Below are positions 1 through 11,295 of a stretch of DNA of 64,000 nucleotides, piece after piece. Source of the stretch: Trametopsis cervina (Eukaryota; Basidiomycota; Agaricomycetes; Polyporales; Irpicaceae); the NCBI GenBank assembly GCA_022385755.1, contig MU278355.1, forward strand, positions 190,974 to 254,973, in the 5' to 3' direction. Every line of letters starts with the position of its first letter. Position 1 is the first letter of the stretch. The position numbers and the translations under genes were made by a program. The notes below the pieces were generated by a model. It was given only the letters and a program-made list of their open reading frames with translations, had not been told where the DNA came from and ran no database searches.

Positions 1-1412
1 CTGCAAAGCGAGACCGGCTCGTTCAATCCACACGCGCTCGAAAATCTTCCTGCCGGGTCCCATCCACAGGGCCATGTCCCCTGCCATGAGACAGGCTGTC
101 GATATCTTGAGGTGGGAGGCATGGAGATCAGTCGAAAGAGGTATGAGCTGAAGTTTGGCGAGGATAACGGCATGGTGCTTCGGACTGATGCGCGAGCCAT
201 TACGCACGCTACAAGGAACAGTAATGACCTCCAGCAGGCGTCCAACGTCGTCTTCCGATTGAGAGGTAGAACCTTCTATTGCAGTAACATTGGTGAGGTA
301 CTCCAATAGAATATCTGTTACAGGAGAATATTGCTCTGCGGTCTTGCAATGATGTGCAAGGGCGGTCAGGACACGACGAATGACGGTGAACGAATCCGTA
401 GAAGCTTCCGAGTTTGGTGCTGTAGATAAATGGAACTGCAGTAGAGGTCGAATGATACTTGGTGTGCTTGTATGTAGGGTTTGTGACACGCTCTGTCGGG
501 GATGTTCGTGAGTCGGTTCAACGCTGAGGCACTCCACAGCATACCTTGCACGCACACACAAATACCCATGCTCCAACATCAGGGCTGGCAGACTCCGTTA
601 TCCTCGCCACACATCTCTCCCTCGATTCTGCCTTCATTCTTCGAAGCGTGTTACCCCAAACTTCAGCTACAGCGCGCTGAACCTCCGGGTCGCAAGTGGG
701 GAGGACATCCGAGAACGCCGTCCATGTAACGTCAACTGTTTTTGCAGTAGCATCTATTGGTAGGAGGACATATTTGAAGAATGATGTGAAGGTGGGTAGT
801 AGAATGGAGAACGTCTCCGCCGCGAGAGATCGTGGTAAGAGGCTGAGTAGACGAGTGAGGATCTGAGGGTACGCCGGCGTTATAGTTGTGCGCAAGTCAT
901 GTATGAGCTTCTGCAGAAGACTGGACGAATGTCAGAGACACTAAAACATGCAAATATGAAGAGAGACGCACTCTAGTAGAGGCTTCAAAGCTTCGTCGTC
1001 GGCACCGTCCACCGCCTCTAACCATAAGTCCGTTATCTCTTTCCAGTGATGTACCAATAGTGCAATAGAAGACGAGAGCGGATCCGCCTTGTTTACAAAC
1101 CTCAAAAACGCGGGTGCTAGGTTCAGCTCTCTCCAGTCGGAGAGTGCAGTGTGGAAATGAGAGTCATTATCCTGTACGGTGTATTCAGTAAACCCCAATA
1201 TAATGGCAGGGTGACTCTTACCGCAATTTCATGGTCTAGCTGAGTTTGCAAGATAGCAGGTGTGAGATGAACCTGCTTCAAGGTCTCCTTGTAGGATCGG
1301 TGCTTGATATGTAAAAGGTGAGCTAAAGTCTGAACCGCACGGAGACGAGTCGAACCTTGAATCGCTTAGCTGGCCGTTCTGGTGCGACATACTGGTCCTC
1401 ATCAACATCCAT
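1..1412 (-). CDS. UTP20: U3 snoRNP protein UTP20, N-terminal part (runs off the left edge)
   Basis: UTP20 is a very large HEAT-repeat scaffold of the small-subunit processome, acting in nucleolar 18S pre-rRNA processing. Reading leftwards from the ATG at 1412, the exons encode an acidic start (MDVDEDQYVAPERPAKRFK), then LLHIKHRSYKETLKQ, then WRELNLAPAFLRFVNKADPL, VQRAVAEVWGNTLRRMKAES and VGAWVFVCACK, and finally a block ending LMAGDMALWMGPGRK near position 50. These match the order of the N-terminal UTP20 region of fungi as I know the family. Only about 400 residues of a protein usually over 2,400 long are here. Introns lie near 1200-1230, 900-940 and 400-520. The join between the first exon and the next needs an unusually short intron (about 26 nt, starting GTTCGA near 1355), so the first exon is the weakest part of the model. 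Confidence 0.85.
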
Positions 1413-1758
1413 TGCAGCTCAATAACCGATAGGACAGGGTTTTGGGGCGAAGGAGAGCAGGACGGTAGCCACAGGAGTTGTAGCAGCCAATGGTAAAGTA
1501 CGTCCCAGAAAATATTTGATCGAAATCACCCCGGGCCGGAAAATCCAGCATTCACGCAAGAACTAACCCTAACCCAAGAACCAGGCTCCCAGAGGCGGAA
1601 AGAGCAGCTTACTTAGTTATTTCGCTAGAGGATCCTAGGAGACAGAGTGCTACTAGACTAGTACTGAGTCATCCGCGGTAACAACTGGTAAGCATGACAC
1701 TGGAAGTATGAAGTAAACGAGCGTGAATGATGGGCCTAGGCTACTGGAGGGTTTGCAT
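1413..1758. other. Intergenic, promoter side of UTP20
   Basis: This spacer lies between the UTP20 start and the stop codon of the next same-strand gene. It holds no convincing coding frame. A short stretch at 1563-1575 reads like two units of CCCTAA, which is too little to call telomeric. Confidence 0.5.
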
Positions 1759-3394
1759 CTAAACGGACATGGACCTCTTGACGTCTGGCCCCCTGGACGG
1801 TGCATCACCATCTCGCAGAACAACCACCTCTTTTTGCACCTCAATTTCGGCGAGAGGGATACTCCCGGTTTGCCCAGTCGTGGTATCAGGGCGCGCCCAT
1901 TGGAGCATGCTAGGCGCGAATCCCTGTATTGGACGCATGGTATTGTATCAATAAGCGTTGAAAATACGACAAGAGACAAGTTATTCGCACAGTTTCTTCG
2001 ACGTTGATTGCACCGTCCAATTGTCGTCTCAGCTGTTTGCGAGCGAGCAGCGTATCAAGTAGAGTCTATTCCGGGTGTCCACATGTTAGCGTAAGAACCT
2101 CAACTTTACGGACACTTACGTTGGTGTAGATACGACCGATTGGAATGGCGAACATACCATAGAAGTTAGTGTCCGGTAGTTTGGCGAAGGTGATCAAATC
2201 GCCCAGCGAAAAAATCCCAGCGAAAAGGCCTGTCTGAATCGCTCCGCGAATGAGCTGGTTCAGAACCGTATCCGTCTTCCGAAAACCTGTGCGAGAGCGC
2301 GCCAAAAGGTATCCAAGTGTTCCTGAAGAATCCATGAGTCTGATATGCAGAGGACCATCATCATAGTCATCATAAGCAAACCTGTGACGAAGACGTCGAC
2401 CATAACCTGCAGCACAAGCCAGGCGGTCACCCAGCCAGTGAGGATAGACAGCTCTGCTGAGCTATTAGATTGTTAGAACCGTTCGCGCCATCTGAGTTGT
2501 AGGGTGATGACTGACAATTTTATGATCCAGGCCCTAGTACCGCAGATAATCCCGAGTGCGCATGATGGCACGGACAGCGCAATCACAATCGCATACAAGA
2601 CTTTACTCTTTGAGAAGCGGTAGATACTGTTCAGCGGCAGGTAACATTACTATTCGTCAGCAGGTGAGATGGCACGCAGTCCGTCACTTCACTTACCGCC
2701 AACCCAAAAACAGCTGAGTTACCATAGATGCCAGTCCCGTGGCAATCGGCGTGAAAGTATATGGCCAGAGAGCGACTGGAAACTGGGGTCAGTAGGCGAG
2801 CAACAGACGTCACGCACGAACGTTCTACCTGCAAGACTTTCAGGTGCTCCATAATTCGTGACACTACCGATGACATGAGCTAAGGTAGTAGGCGAGAGTA
2901 GCAACACTCAACGTACCAATAACTCCACGCCATCCAAATCACACTTGGTTGAGGGACACATCAACTGTAGAACACATACACTCAAGACCGGATCACCCAC
3001 CTGATACTGTGAACGGTATCAAGTACGAAAAGAAAGAGTACCATACACCTGTTGTTTCGTCAGTCATGGCCTACACGATCCTATGATCACACTGCGTACT
3101 TGATTGGGAGGGGGTCATTGAATTCTGAAATTTTCGGGATGAGTTCAAGCGCTCTAGCGTCCAACAAGCACTCACTGGTTTTATAATATGCAGCGAATTG
3201 ATAGGTGACCAGACCGTATAAGTATGTGTTGACTGGAAGCAGCGTTGAGCTTAAGACACCACTACCACACGCACATAACAGGAATGAGAACTCACAAATG
3301 ATCCCGATCAACAACGGGCCTGAAAGTCTTGTGGTTAGTATATCGCAAGACTAGGCAATTGCAACGTACCCAGTATCAGGTCATATGCACCCAT
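1759..3394 (-). CDS. DUF6534 seven-transmembrane protein
   Basis: This is a member of the DUF6534 family of membrane proteins, greatly expanded in Agaricomycetes; function unknown, sometimes suspected to be receptor-like. The ATG at 3394 starts MGAYDLILG, an intron follows, and the next exon gives PLLIGI and NTYLYGLVTYQFAAYYKT, the hallmark N-terminus. Further exons give MVLFLFVLDTVHS, VTNYGAPESLAG, WPYTFTPIATGLASMVTQ, TGWVTAWLVLQVMVD and TDTVLNQLIRGAIQTGLF, all hydrophobic helices in the family's usual order, then MFAIPIGRIYTN. The last exon is the cytosolic tail with EIEVQKEVVVLRDGD and ends at the TAG at 1759-1761. About nine short exons are needed and I did not fix every boundary. Expected length is about 330 residues, normal for the family. 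Confidence 0.8.
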
Positions 3395-5284
3395 CGCGCT
3401 CGTGGCCTAAATAGAAAGACAGACGGAGAGTGAACGGTCGTCTCGGGCTACAAGTCGCTCATATATACTTCCAGTTTTCATTCGCTTGAGGCTGGCATTT
3501 GACGTAAGGGATCCTTTGCAAGGGACGCATAAGCGAGATGTATTGTTTCCAGGCCCGATTTTCCAATCAAATTTCTAGATGCTGCCTCCGCGCCAACCAA
3601 TGTCCAGGACCGCCGCTAGAAGATTATTTGGCATCACACGGTGTCGTAAGCTATGGAATGCTGCGGTGAACTTTTACCGCTTTGGGATGTGGCACTCGTG
3701 TACCATGCGGAAAGCGAAGTATTGTGCCATTCGTACGCTCAGGATAGGCTTTAACATAGCGAAGAAACAGGGCGCCACGATGCTGGAAGAATTCTCCAAC
3801 CCAATATCGCGCGAAGATGCGAGCCTACGAAGTAACCTTAATCGTAACCCCGGTTTTGTGAAGAAATCCTGAACGAACCGTTAGGAGTGTCAAATAAGGT
3901 GCGCGAACAAGCTTCGTGTACTAAATATTAGCTCACTGATGTACGCCCTATTGCGAATTGTAGTGCGGTATTTGTGGGAATGAGCGATAGCCTGTAAATT
4001 TAGCTTGCAGCGAGAATCAGGGTCACACTTTCAGATTGTTCGCACTTCATTGGACTGCAGCGCTATGCAGGGTAACAGCAAAAGCCGGTGAGTGTATGCC
4101 GATAACCCGTGCGTTCACTCGACTGCGATCGCGCATCGTAGACCATAGGATTGAGCCAACCAAGCCCCATGGCTGCGAACCATAAGTCTTGAAGAAGTTC
4201 ACCGGTGATACATTCAAGACCAGCTCTTGCGCCAGTGTGGGGCTGCTTTGCACTTGAACTTCAGGCTCTGACACTACTCAAAGATGACCTAGCGCATCTT
4301 GGCGCGACGCATCGTCAGATTCAAGAAAGAAAATGGCGTTGTGTGTTGGCGGACCAAGGGACCCGCATCAAAGGGATGTTAATAATTTCGCCTTGCTACA
4401 AGGAGATGATGATGGTCGCATCCTGTCAGGTGTTGTCACGGTCATCTCTGTAGCAAAACATGGACATACGGATCATTGCCATGACCTTCATGGTCTGCAA
4501 GCCCCTAAACAGAAATGATAAAGGTCACTGTTGGGCTAACCAAGGACGAGTTGCAGTCAGGAAGTGTGCATGCCATTGATGTGGTGGACGAACGGTTCAT
4601 GGCTTGCTGTATAGACGTCCGAGTCTCAGAACAAGCCATCGTCGGCACATGTGATGAAAACGCGCTTGTCAGCCTATCTGACTGTTCCCATCAATGATAG
4701 ACGCACAAGTTCGGTTCAGCAAAACCTCAGCGCATGCGCACTTGAAGCCCTTGAGCTGACCACCGCATCGCATTGCGTAGTACGATCGCACAGCACAGCA
4801 GTCTCGTTGTTACCACCTGCGTATCGCACTCGGCCGACGCATCTTGCGTAGTTGAGAAGAGCATCGCGTTTGTCGGCTGCTTGACGTTTCAGTGAGTTGA
4901 CAGCGCGTCAGGAATTTACACCTGCCCACATCAGACAGGGAGAAATCCACGGGTCGTGTTCCCCAGCTTGCTCATCTTTTGCTTTTACCCTCATCTGCCC
5001 ATGCCCAAGGCTGTCTTTGCGAGTTAAGCAGGTACGTGTACTCCACTGTGCCGCAGTGTCCGCCAACGTAGAGATTGACTGTTACCTGTTCAGAGTAACT
5101 GTGGCTGGAGAAACTCTTTAATTATTTCACACTGGTCATTTCAATTCTGCTGTCGGAGACTCAGGGATCAGACCCTCATTTGTCATTCTTTTGCTATCGG
5201 TGAGTCTCTGGTTGTCAGTTCAGATACGTATACCGCCAGTTGCTAACGCTGTTGCAGCTCATTGTTTGAACACACATTTACTTC
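3395..5284. other. Gene-poor stretch with a 5' UTR intron at its right end
   Basis: About 1.9 kb without a recognisable gene. The longest plus frame (3579-3872, 97 codons, basic and Cys-containing) matches no family I know. A Cys-containing frame at 4897-5121 might be a decayed extracellular domain but is not supported. At 5200-5257 there is a textbook intron (GTGAGT donor, GCTAAC branch point, TTGCAG acceptor) whose downstream exon has an in-frame stop before the ATG at 5285, so it reads best as a 5' UTR intron of the next gene. Confidence 0.5.
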
Positions 5285-5991
5285 ATGCCAGACTCAAGCA
5301 CAGGTGTCGCCGTTGGTGCCTCCATAACCGTCGTCTTCGTGGTGCTCCTTGCGGGCGGACTGCTCACTATTTATATTCGCCGTCGAACCAGCTTTGCACG
5401 TTTAGCAGAGCCCGAACAAGGAGATAACACAAGAACAAGCGTAGTCCTCGAACGCTCACATCCTGCCTCTCGTGTCACACCATTTACGCCTGCTCGTCAG
5501 GCCGATGTTTTACCTCAATTCAGTGCGTGTTCTCTCCCTTTGTGCCCCGTGCTATTCCACGGAGCCATTGGTCTGCCAGTCATTGCTAATCTCAGAGCCA
5601 TTCACTTATATTCGTTGTAGACCGAACGCCAGGGGAGGACATGCGTATTGCCCGCCGTCGCTCAGACGGCGGCTGGGAATTCTCATCCCCTCTTCCGAGC
5701 AACATTCTCACCACATACGCCCTCCGTCCGCCAGGTTTACGCACTGAGGCAGGGAGATCCTTTGCTACATCGCGATGCACATCGCCCACGTTGTCATCCA
5801 TCACTCTCGTCTCTGCACCGCGGAACACAAAGGAGAAGAAGCTGGCACCTGGAGAGCTAACAACACGGGGTTACGTCGAGTCCGTGTTGTCCATGGACCC
5901 GGATGTTAGCGTAGATATGCTCCCGCCGTACAGCCCTGGTAGAATGCCGAAACGCAACTCCCATGGATACTCGCAGTCATCGGCTTTCTAG
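5285..5991 (+). CDS. Small single-pass membrane protein with cytosolic tail, unknown function
   Basis: Two exons (5285-5522 and 5621-5991) join in frame to 202 residues. Residues about 6-28 (GVAVGASITVVFVVLLAGGL) form one strong transmembrane helix followed directly by positive charge (IRRR), implying an N-out, C-in topology. The rest is a polar, Ser/Pro-rich tail ending in a PDVSVDMLPPYSPGRMP stretch that resembles PPxY-type endings of other basidiomycete membrane proteins. There is almost no ectodomain, which is odd: relatives with this helix-plus-tail layout usually carry a secreted domain in front. The start is set by an in-frame TGA just upstream and by the 5' UTR intron at 5200-5257. 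I do not recognise a named family. Confidence 0.6.
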
Positions 5992-6485
5992 CTTGTAGCA
6001 CTGCCTCTTATGCACCGTATGTTATACTCGTTGACCATGCTGCGTCAACTTCCGCTACATCTTTCCCCGGCGGTTGCCAAGCTCGTGCTGGTCAGTGTTT
6101 CGTTTAACTATAGTTTCATCTCCTCTTCCTTCGTATGTATCGACGAAGTTGCTTTATTCCTGTTCAATCGGGCACAGTTCATGAGTCACAGCCATACATT
6201 CGCTTGCTCCCACTCTCAAGGACACTCTGTATGGCGCCGATGGCCCTGAGCCATGAGACGTTAAGACATCATACCGTATATCAGCACTGTGATACGCTTC
6301 CAGCAGTCCGATTTCATCGTGGTACCAAGTCTGAAGAATACATTTGAGGTGCACTATTTGCCGGTTGAGTGTTGCCACGGCCACTAGAGCGGAATAGACA
6401 GAGCAATACCATTCAAAGCAGCGATAACATACAGTATTCACGAATAGTCATGTGCTGAGGCAACGACAAAGCATCCATGATCGCG
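5992..6485. other. Intergenic between convergent genes
   Basis: The 3' sides of the small membrane protein and of the epimerase-like gene face each other here. I see no coding frame that continues a domain on either strand. Confidence 0.5.
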
Positions 6486-7941
6486 TTATGTGGTAGTGGT
6501 CGCTTCAGCTGCAGGGGGTTCGAACGATGTCCAGCCCGCGTCTGCCAGGTACGCGTTGATAGCTTCTGGCAAGGTGTCTAGCAGGGATGCTGTATTGCTA
6601 TGGACGGGCTTCCAGCCCAGACGGGCGAGCCGATCTGCCTTCACGTACATGTTGCCACCAAGGAGAGACCAGCCATCTAAGAAGGGCCATCAGCTCATAT
6701 GTATCGAGACAAGGTTTTGACAGTGGCGTACAGTGACCCAAGGGTTCGACAACCTCATCGGGCATCGGCTTTGCACCAGGTTCCTTCAGAAGGCCTTTTT
6801 GGTACAAGTGCTGTGATAGCCGTGGGTTAGGTTGAAATTGTGCCCGTATGAATCGCGCCGCTCACGTCGCCCATTTTACGTGCCCATTCGCCATATGTAA
6901 TAGTTGTGTCGGTAGCTGCAAAATCTACACGGAGTTCAGGTCGTCATCTTCAACATGTGATGGTGACAGATAACTTACATAGACCCTCCGCGCCTTCGTC
7001 GGCTTTGCCTTCAAGAGCAGCCTTGAATATCAGAAGACAGATATCAGCCATATCCTGGAGATGGATTGTGTTTTGACCATTGAGGCCGGCACCCCAAGTC
7101 CCGGCGTAGCCAAGATTTCTTGCGTACTGCAGGAAAATTCGCAACCATAGCGAAGTGGGTTGAATACCTATATCTTAAATCTTAACCGAATGCTCATACA
7201 GAGCGTCAAAATACCCACCATTACCAACACCATAAATCTGGCAGGGATAGATAATGATAGTCCTCACTGGATTCTCCTTACGCGTTCCAGCAGCAACAAT
7301 CTAGAAACTTTAAGCATTTATAATCGACCGCATAAAGATCTGGAACGTACTGGCTTATCGGATGGCAAATGAGTGTTAATTGGGTCACAGCTGCAATCGT
7401 TCGTTATCGTCCTATTTGTACTAGTTATCAAGGGGGTGCGCACTCGTTTAAATCAAGGCCTATGTCTGACCAGACCTTATCGGTTACAGGGCCTTGACCG
7501 CGAGCATTATCGCTGACAATTCCACATCCTGATATGTGGATATACAACGGAGGGTTGCCCGGTCTGCTGCTTGACGATTTCTCCAAACCGTCCAAGGTCG
7601 CTGGAGGTATCAGATGTCAGGATAATTTGCGCCCATTTGTATGTGGCTTTAGGTTTTAAGATCGACTCACCTTTGACACTTGGCCAATGGTCAGAGCTGG
7701 CAACGTTTACAACAATATCAGCCTTAAGAACGGCTTCTTCGATGATCGCCACATCCTCAAGTGTTCCTTCGGTCACTGTCAGGTTGGGGTGAATATTGTG
7801 CAACGATGCCTTGCGAGTGTCGGTAGCATTCCTAAGAAGAGCGTTCACTGGGTACTTGGGGTATTCCTTCGCAAGAAGTTTGAGGAACTCAGAGCCTAGA
7901 TAGCCTGTGGCGCCAAGTAGGAATACAGTGGGTTCCGACAT
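6486..7941 (-). CDS. NAD(P)-dependent epimerase/dehydratase-like protein (extended SDR)
   Basis: The ATG at 7941 opens a Rossmann fold at once: MSEPTVFLLGATGYLGSEFL contains the GxTGxxG dinucleotide-binding motif. It continues with NALLRNATDTRKASL and an acidic strand end (EAVLKADIVVNVASSDH). Later exons give PVRTIIIYPCQIYGVGNG and LGYAGTWGAGLNGQNTIHLQ, then DMADICLLIFKAALEGKADEG, the C-terminal substrate-side region of this subgroup. The last exon ends PAAEATTTT at the TAA at 6486-6488. Relatives are annotated as NAD-dependent epimerase/dehydratase or NmrA-like proteins; the substrate is unknown. Expected length is about 340 residues, cytosolic, with no signal peptide. Middle exon boundaries around 7150-7510 are approximate. 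Confidence 0.75.
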
Positions 7942-8789
7942 GGCTAGGAGAGGAAGACGGCACGACGAAAGTTTGGCTGAGTAGAAAGAGAGATTGATAT
8001 GATATTTATATGTTGCGCCTATCACTTCGAGGAAACACCAGGGTTCTGTAAGCCATTTGAAGCTTAGCGTATGAGACTCGAAAGAATCGGGGAGAGTGCC
8101 CCAGTCCGAAGGGTCGCATGACAAGAATCAGCTAGACATAGCGCTGTGTTCCAAGAGTAAGGCTCGAGCTCAGAGACTTGAAGGTAACGAATACGTTTCT
8201 GTTACGAGAGATTTTAGGGTCCAGCAACGGCCTGACATGCGTAGTCGGCCCTGTTTCTTCAGGGATAGCTGGTTCCATCTGAATAAGGTCGGCAAAACTA
8301 GACTGGAGGGTGTTCGTGTCGCTGCAGCCCAGATCAGTCGCGGAATATCATGGCAAAACCAAAAGTAGCCAACAATTCCGAGACGTAATATTTGCCTGCG
8401 TTCAGGTCAATATCCACGACCAGTGGACAGTACAGACTACTCACATGGGAGCAATACCAACTGTGTTTATGATACTCCTTACAAAGACGTCTTACGGTCT
8501 GCGACTTGTAGTCCTGTGAAGCATAACAACAATACAGACTCTGCAAGTTTGAATGGTTGCGCAGATGAAGCAATAGCGACTGAGCTGTGAAGGTAGAGAC
8601 CAAGTAGAGACCAAGAGGCCTGTGAAACCCGGAGCGCCAAGTGCACACTTGTCTACTAACCACCGCCAGCCGTCCACGAAACCACTGCTACTTTCTGGCA
8701 GACTGCGGCTCCTCACATTCGTTTCTTTCGCCCTCTCTCCTAGGGGTGCCCCGCATTGATATACCGAACCCACATTCCAGAGTTCGGAG
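7942..8789. other. Divergent intergenic region
   Basis: About 850 bp separate the epimerase-like gene (minus) from the CFEM gene (plus). Overlapping short frames on both strands show no family signature. It presumably carries both promoters. Confidence 0.5.
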
Positions 8790-9536
8790 ATGCTCACTTT
8801 ACCCTCGCCATTGCTGCTATTGCTATGGCCAGTGCTAGTCGTACTGGCTCAATCTTCGAGCTCTCCTTCGTCGGTTGCGTCCTCATCCTCGTCACTTTCA
8901 AGCTCGGGGAACGCCACTGCGTCAAGTACCAGCAGCTCTGCAGCACCCAGCAACACAACATTCCCAAGTCTAGGTGGCTATTCTCCTTGTGGTAAGTAAT
9001 TTCCCCTGTCATCGGGATGGTATGCATTAATGAGCTCTGTTAATCCATATAGTGGTAACATGTCTTGAGACAGCAATATCGCAGGTGGGCTGCACCAGCG
9101 TTGTAGACGTGGACTGTTACTGCCACAAGTGTGTACTGCATTCATGACGTACTCTACCGTCCTCTAACAATATTGCTCTACCAGTGCAACGCGTTTCGTC
9201 CGCGACATTCGCACCTGCATCGACCCTCAATGTCCGGATGACCTTGCATCTGCAGAGAACGTTACTCAACTGTTCTGTAATGTTGCAAGCCCGAACGTTT
9301 CCTTGTCATACCCTCCACTTCCCTCTACTTCGTCTTCTGCCCCGCTTTCGTCAACCACATCCGACTCATTCTCTTCGCAGTCTTCTGCGGCAAGCTCAAA
9401 CTCAGACAGCACCTCTTCCCCTACACCTACAAACGGGGGTCAATCCAGCGACGCCACATTGAATCCTCCAGTGACAGCAGCATCGGTCACTCTGATGTGC
9501 CTCCTTGCAGCGTTTGCAGTTGTTATGGGAGCGTGA
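8790..9536 (+). CDS. CFEM-domain GPI-anchored surface protein
   Basis: Three exons (8790-8991, 9053-9128, 9185-9536) sum to 630 nt and encode 209 residues. A signal peptide (LTLPSPLLLLLWPVLVVLAQ) leads into a Ser-rich linker. A CFEM domain follows with exactly eight cysteines, in the contexts SPC, VVTC, VGC, VDC, YC, RTC, PQC and LFC; VVDVDCYC fits the conserved Asp-Cys-x-Cys core used for haem binding in characterised CFEM proteins. After it come a long Ser/Thr linker suited to O-mannosylation and a hydrophobic C-terminus (VTLMCLLAAFAVVMGA) typical of a GPI-attachment signal. Cell wall or plasma membrane location is inferred. Possible roles are haem/iron capture, adhesion or host interaction; the sequence does not separate these. 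Confidence 0.85.
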
Positions 9537-9854
9537 GTCGTATCTACTCAATGGACAGACTTTCATCCTCGCATCTCTTTCTACCCTTGCCGTGAGAGAT
9601 CCCTCATGCTGTATAGTCTCACGGACGTTGTACCATGAACTCTGCGCAGTAACGCTTTCCATATACCCTACATTGCTATATTATATACATTCTTGTTACT
9701 GCCGCAGGCAGGTCTGCACATGCACTGAAACATTCAAGTTGCTCGAGGTAAATCGCATTATATTATCGAAAAGCAACTACTGCACAAAAAAGATGAGCAC
9801 CAATCAGAGTTTAAAGCATCATCACCATAAAATGTATTCGCACACGACAAGATA

Positions 9855-11066
9855 TTAATACTCTACCGCATCATCCTCGTCCGCCGTTGTAGTCTGCACT
9901 ACGCTCTCCGGTCGCGCAAGCTTTTTGACCTCTGGTTCGACTTCCGGCTTGGGCTCAGGAGGCCCGCCTTCGTCGTCCACGTCCATGCGGGCGCCGTTCT
10001 CTCGCGGCGGTTCACCCTCTGGCTCCGCTGACGCTTCTTCTTTCTTAACGGGGGAATCACCGTTCGGCTTTGGCGCGTCCTTGTCCTCGTCCATCTGAAT
10101 ATCCTGCTCAGGCGCCCCATTTGTTCCCTGCCGGTCAGTCTTCTTCCGATCCTCCTCCTCCGCAACTCGCTGCCTTAGTTTTGTGATCTCATCTACACCT
10201 GCCGTACGCTCTGCATGGAATGTCTCCCATTCCTTCTCCGCTGCTTCCTTGACCTACGAGTAAACATGCTCTTCATGAGCGGTACCCACGGTCAATTGAA
10301 AAGTGGCGTACCTCAGCTTTCCGCCGTGTAATGAAAGCTTCTTGCTCTGGAGTCAAGATAGTAGGAAGATAGTATAGCGGCGGTGGTTGAGAACGTGGTG
10401 GTGGTGCTAGTGGATCTGATGAAGATGGTGATGAGTCGTCCGTAGGAATCTGGTCTGAAGTGGAGAGGAAATTGGCAAGTAGTGGTAGACGTGTCCGACG
10501 GAGCTTGTACTACAAACAGAAGAGACACTTGTCAGTAAGATGAACGATACCGTATCACGCGCACGTACTATGGAGTCCTTGAGCTGCAGCTCCTCCTCTT
10601 TTCGGTTCGCAGTTGTCTTGTCCTTTTTCGCCTCTTCGGCTCTCCTGACAGTGTCAGTCTCTTTTCTCAGCTTATCCTGTAATCTTTGCTCAATGAGCTG
10701 TCTTTTCTTGGCCTGAGTTACGAGATATGAGTGGTATCCTGTGGAATGATCCTATCGAATACATACCGCTTCGCTCGTACTGCGCTCCTTATCCTCGTTC
10801 TTTGCTTTGTTCAGCGTGCCCAGAAGGAGACCAAACACAGTCTTTCCACGCTTACGCTCGCGTGCGTCAGTTGTAAGGTCTAGTCGTGGACGCTTCTTGG
10901 TCCCTCCGGACATGGCAGCGGGACCCGTTGGCAGCGCCGGTGCATCTTGCATTTGTTCATCCTGGGGTTCAGCCTTCAGCTTCTCTTCACTTAGTGATCG
11001 CCTGTAGCACGTATCAGTCTTCGCGTAAAACGCGTGTATGAATGTAACTCACTCGTCCGTGGACAT
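9855..11066 (-). CDS. Pinin/SDK/MemA-domain protein (splicing-associated)
   Basis: The ATG at 11066 starts a tiny first exon (MSTDE) followed by a charged exon with KKRPRLDLTTDARERKRGK and then KTVFGLLLGTLNKAKNE, the signature start of the pinin/SDK/MemA domain. Downstream exons are a long charged helix (KETDTVRRAEEAKKDK, ANRKEEELQLKDS) ending with LPLLANFLSTSDQIP and PPPLYYLPTILTPEQEAFI. The C-terminal exon is an acidic, Pro/Glu-rich disordered tail (MDVDDEGGPPEPKPEVEPEV) stopping at 9855. Pinin-family proteins associate with spliceosomes and the exon-junction complex in the nucleus. Introns fall near 11001-11053, 10711-10767, 10511-10568 and 10254-10311. Length is about 340 residues, normal for fungi. 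Confidence 0.8.
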
Positions 11067-11295
11067 GGTTGGCTGAGGTGAAGTGACGTGAGTATACAGC
11101 CCGCAATGAGTAAATGAGCGATTACAACTGCAGTAAGTAAAATTATTAGCTATGTACGTTATCTGTGGGTAATATTCGTAATTAAGTTAATGAGCAAGAC
11201 CCCTGTAGCGCCTTGTCATCTCGTATCACGAGGCTAAGTCCCGACCCCCACTGCTCATTCGAGACCATTCAACTTCTTTCTCTCTGACTACCGGT

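Noticed and set aside
1563..1575. Telomere-like CTAACCCTAACCC
   Set aside because: Only about two units, inside a gene-dense interstitial region; no array.
4897..5121. Possible decayed CFEM or other Cys-rich domain
   Set aside because: Cysteine spacing does not match CFEM and the frame starts without a signal peptide; only mentioned as a possibility.
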